Below, one piece after another: positions 51,872 through 53,167 of a stretch of DNA of 53,167 nt. Position 1 is the stretch's first letter. Each line of letters begins with the position of its first letter. The translations under genes were made by a program, and so were the position numbers. The stretch spans positions 1 to 53,167 of the forward strand of contig JAFGWU010000079.1 in assembly GCA_016936975.1 (NCBI GenBank), in the 5' to 3' direction. The stretch is from Bacteroidales bacterium. Its GTDB lineage: Bacteria; Bacteroidota; Bacteroidia; Bacteroidales; GCA-2748055. Below the pieces are notes generated by a model that worked only from the letters and a program-made list of their open reading frames with translations, made no database searches and was not told the DNA's origin.

Positions 51872-52873
51872 TCAAAGACCCAGTTCCTCTGAAATCTTCA
51901 GCATTCGTCTGATCGGCACTTCTGCTTTCTTCATCAATTCCTTATTCATAGATATTTCGGGCAACTCATATTTCATTGTATTGTAAATCTTTTTCAGCGT
52001 TATCATTTTCATATACATACAGTCACTGCAACCACAGGTCGAATCTTTCGGTGGAGCGGGTATAAACTGTTTTTCCGGTCTCTCTTTACGCATCTGGTGT
52101 AAAATTCCTGATTCGGTTGCCACAATATATTTATTGCCAGCATCCTTCATAATATAATTCAACAACGATGTGGTTGATCCAATATAATCAGCCACTATCA
52201 GGATATGTTTTTCACATTCTGGATGAGCAATGATTTTTGCCTCGGGATGTTCTTTTTTTAGTTCAATAATTCTTTCCAGACTGAATTCTTCATGAACATG
52301 ACATGCCCCGTCCCATATTACCATTTCCTTTCCCGTTTTACTTCGTATATAATTACCTAAATTGCGGTCTGGTGCAAAGATGATCTTTTCATCCTGGGGA
52401 AGACTTTGAACAATTTGAAGTGCATTCGATGAAGTGCATACAATGTCGGTAAGAGCTTTTATTTCAGCTGTTGTGTTTATGTACGAAATGACTGTATGCC
52501 CGGGATACTGTTCCTTGAAAGCTGCAAATTTCTCAGCCGGGCAGGAATCAGCCAGACTGCATCCTGCATTCAAGTCAGGAATCAACACTTTTTTATTTGG
52601 CGACAATATTTTTGCTGTTTCAGCCATAAAATGAACACCGGCAAATACAATAATATCAGCACTCGTTTTTGCAGCCTGCTGGGACAGACCCAGACTATCC
52701 CCTACAAAGTCGGCAATATCCTGTATTTCACCTGACTGATAATAATGGGACAGTATCACTGCATTTTTCTTCTTTCTCAAGCGGTTAATCTCTTCGATGA
52801 CATCTATAGAACTGTCTATTTCAATGTCGATATAACCTTTTTCCATCACACTGATTTTATCAACAATATTCAT
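51872..52873 (-). CDS. nadA: Quinolinate synthase
   Basis: Iron-sulfur enzyme that condenses iminoaspartate with dihydroxyacetone phosphate to quinolinate in NAD synthesis. Visible features are LSHYYQSGEIQDIADFVGDSLGLS near residues 41-64, the first cluster Cys in NAGCSLADSCPAEKF near 105, the middle Cys in DGACHVHEEF near 191, and the last in STCGCSDCMYMK near 280, plus the HPEC segment. At 333 residues it is of normal length. nadB and nadC are absent from the window. It is the first gene of a nadA / MORN / ruvB unit, with no clear promoter in the AT-rich upstream region. Confidence 0.97.
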   Translation of the reverse strand: MNIVDKISVMEKGYIDIEIDSSIDVIEEINRLRKKKNAVILSHYYQSGEIQDIADFVGDSLGLSQQAAKTSADIIVFAGVHFMAETAKILSPNKKVLIPDLNAGCSLADSCPAEKFAAFKEQYPGHTVISYINTTAEIKALTDIVCTSSNALQIVQSLPQDEKIIFAPDRNLGNYIRSKTGKEMVIWDGACHVHEEFSLERIIELKKEHPEAKIIAHPECEKHILIVADYIGSTTSLLNYIMKDAGNKYIVATESGILHQMRKERPEKQFIPAPPKDSTCGCSDCMYMKMITLKKIYNTMKYELPEISMNKELMKKAEVPIRRMLKISEELGL

Positions 52874-53167
52874 CTATAAATAAAGATTATATAAAAATTT
52901 AAAAATATGATCATGATGTTATAAGCCTGTTAATTCTGTTGTAAAAAAACAGAAACACTATTTGGTAAAGTCGGTTTTTAAAGGATCGTCACAGTATATT
53001 AACACGAATAAAATTTCTTACTTTTTGAAATATTGCAATTTAATTATATAATCAACATCCTGTTAATAGTAACGTGATTTAAAAAAGCATTTTATTTTAC
53101 CATGTAAATATGTTTTAAATGTGTTTATTAAATTTTACTTTGGGATAGGAAAAAAATTTTTATAATT
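52874..53167. other. AT-rich region without a gene up to the window edge
   Basis: By my count the last 240 bases or so hold about 23 percent G+C, far below the rest of the window. There is no open reading frame of note, no tRNA or hairpin terminator, and only partial promoter motifs such as TATTTTTA (52907-52900, minus strand), which could serve nadA. It ends at the edge of the window, so a gene further right could account for part of it. Confidence 0.6.

Overview
This window is chromosomal DNA of a member of the Bacteroidota, most likely of the order Bacteroidales or a near relative. Four things point there: promoter motifs of the Bacteroidota type (TAnnTTTG at about -7, sometimes with TTTG or TTTC 18-22 bases upstream); families largely restricted to the phylum (DUF4271, DUF4292, a patatin fused to an outer-membrane barrel); a primase and a sirtuin that lack their zinc ligands; and neighbour pairs such as DUF4271-hemD-rnpA and ybeY-mnmG. 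Almost all of it is housekeeping. I see no phage, transposon, CRISPR array, secretion locus or recognisable defence island.

Layout. At 1-84 a perfect 21-base tandem repeat runs off the left edge. At 0.15-9 kb lie maeB, two tRNA genes (Gly-GCC, Leu-UAA), mutS and two tandem FadL-type outer-membrane channels. At 9-14.3 kb are rlmN, comF, a small outer-membrane barrel with a sirtuin, and dnaG. At 14.3-22.3 kb are pbpC and a very large alpha-2-macroglobulin, a classic translationally coupled periplasmic pair. At 22.4-24.5 kb are rnpA, hemD and a DUF4271 membrane protein. At 24.6-31 kb are a C-terminal processing protease, the arsR-queD-polA cluster and a polyprenyl diphosphate synthase.

From 45.9 kb down to 31 kb on the minus strand, tightly spaced genes look like one long transcription unit or a few: patatin, SDR epimerase, flippase, dut, TPR protein, DUF4292 lipoprotein, EnvC-like protein, RsbW-like ATPase, ybeY, mnmG, ade, uvrC. 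It mixes envelope assembly with nucleotide and RNA metabolism. Two perfect 14-base parS-type palindromes lie between mnmG and ade, suggesting a ParB loading site and therefore that the segment may lie close to the replication origin. At 46-53 kb are a periplasmic cyclophilin, pheS, an OsmC protein, a Crp/Fnr regulator and a nadA / MORN-repeat / ruvB group. The window ends in about 290 bases of very AT-rich DNA without a gene.

The most interesting observations are the twin parS sites, the zinc-less primase and zinc-less sirtuin as neighbours, the 21-base repeat at the edge, a series of convergent gene pairs with essentially no space between their stop codons, and two one-base UAGUG stop/start couplings. 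I did not find a convincing new multi-gene system. All functional calls come from reading motifs, without database searches; promoter and start-site statements are inferences from sequence.
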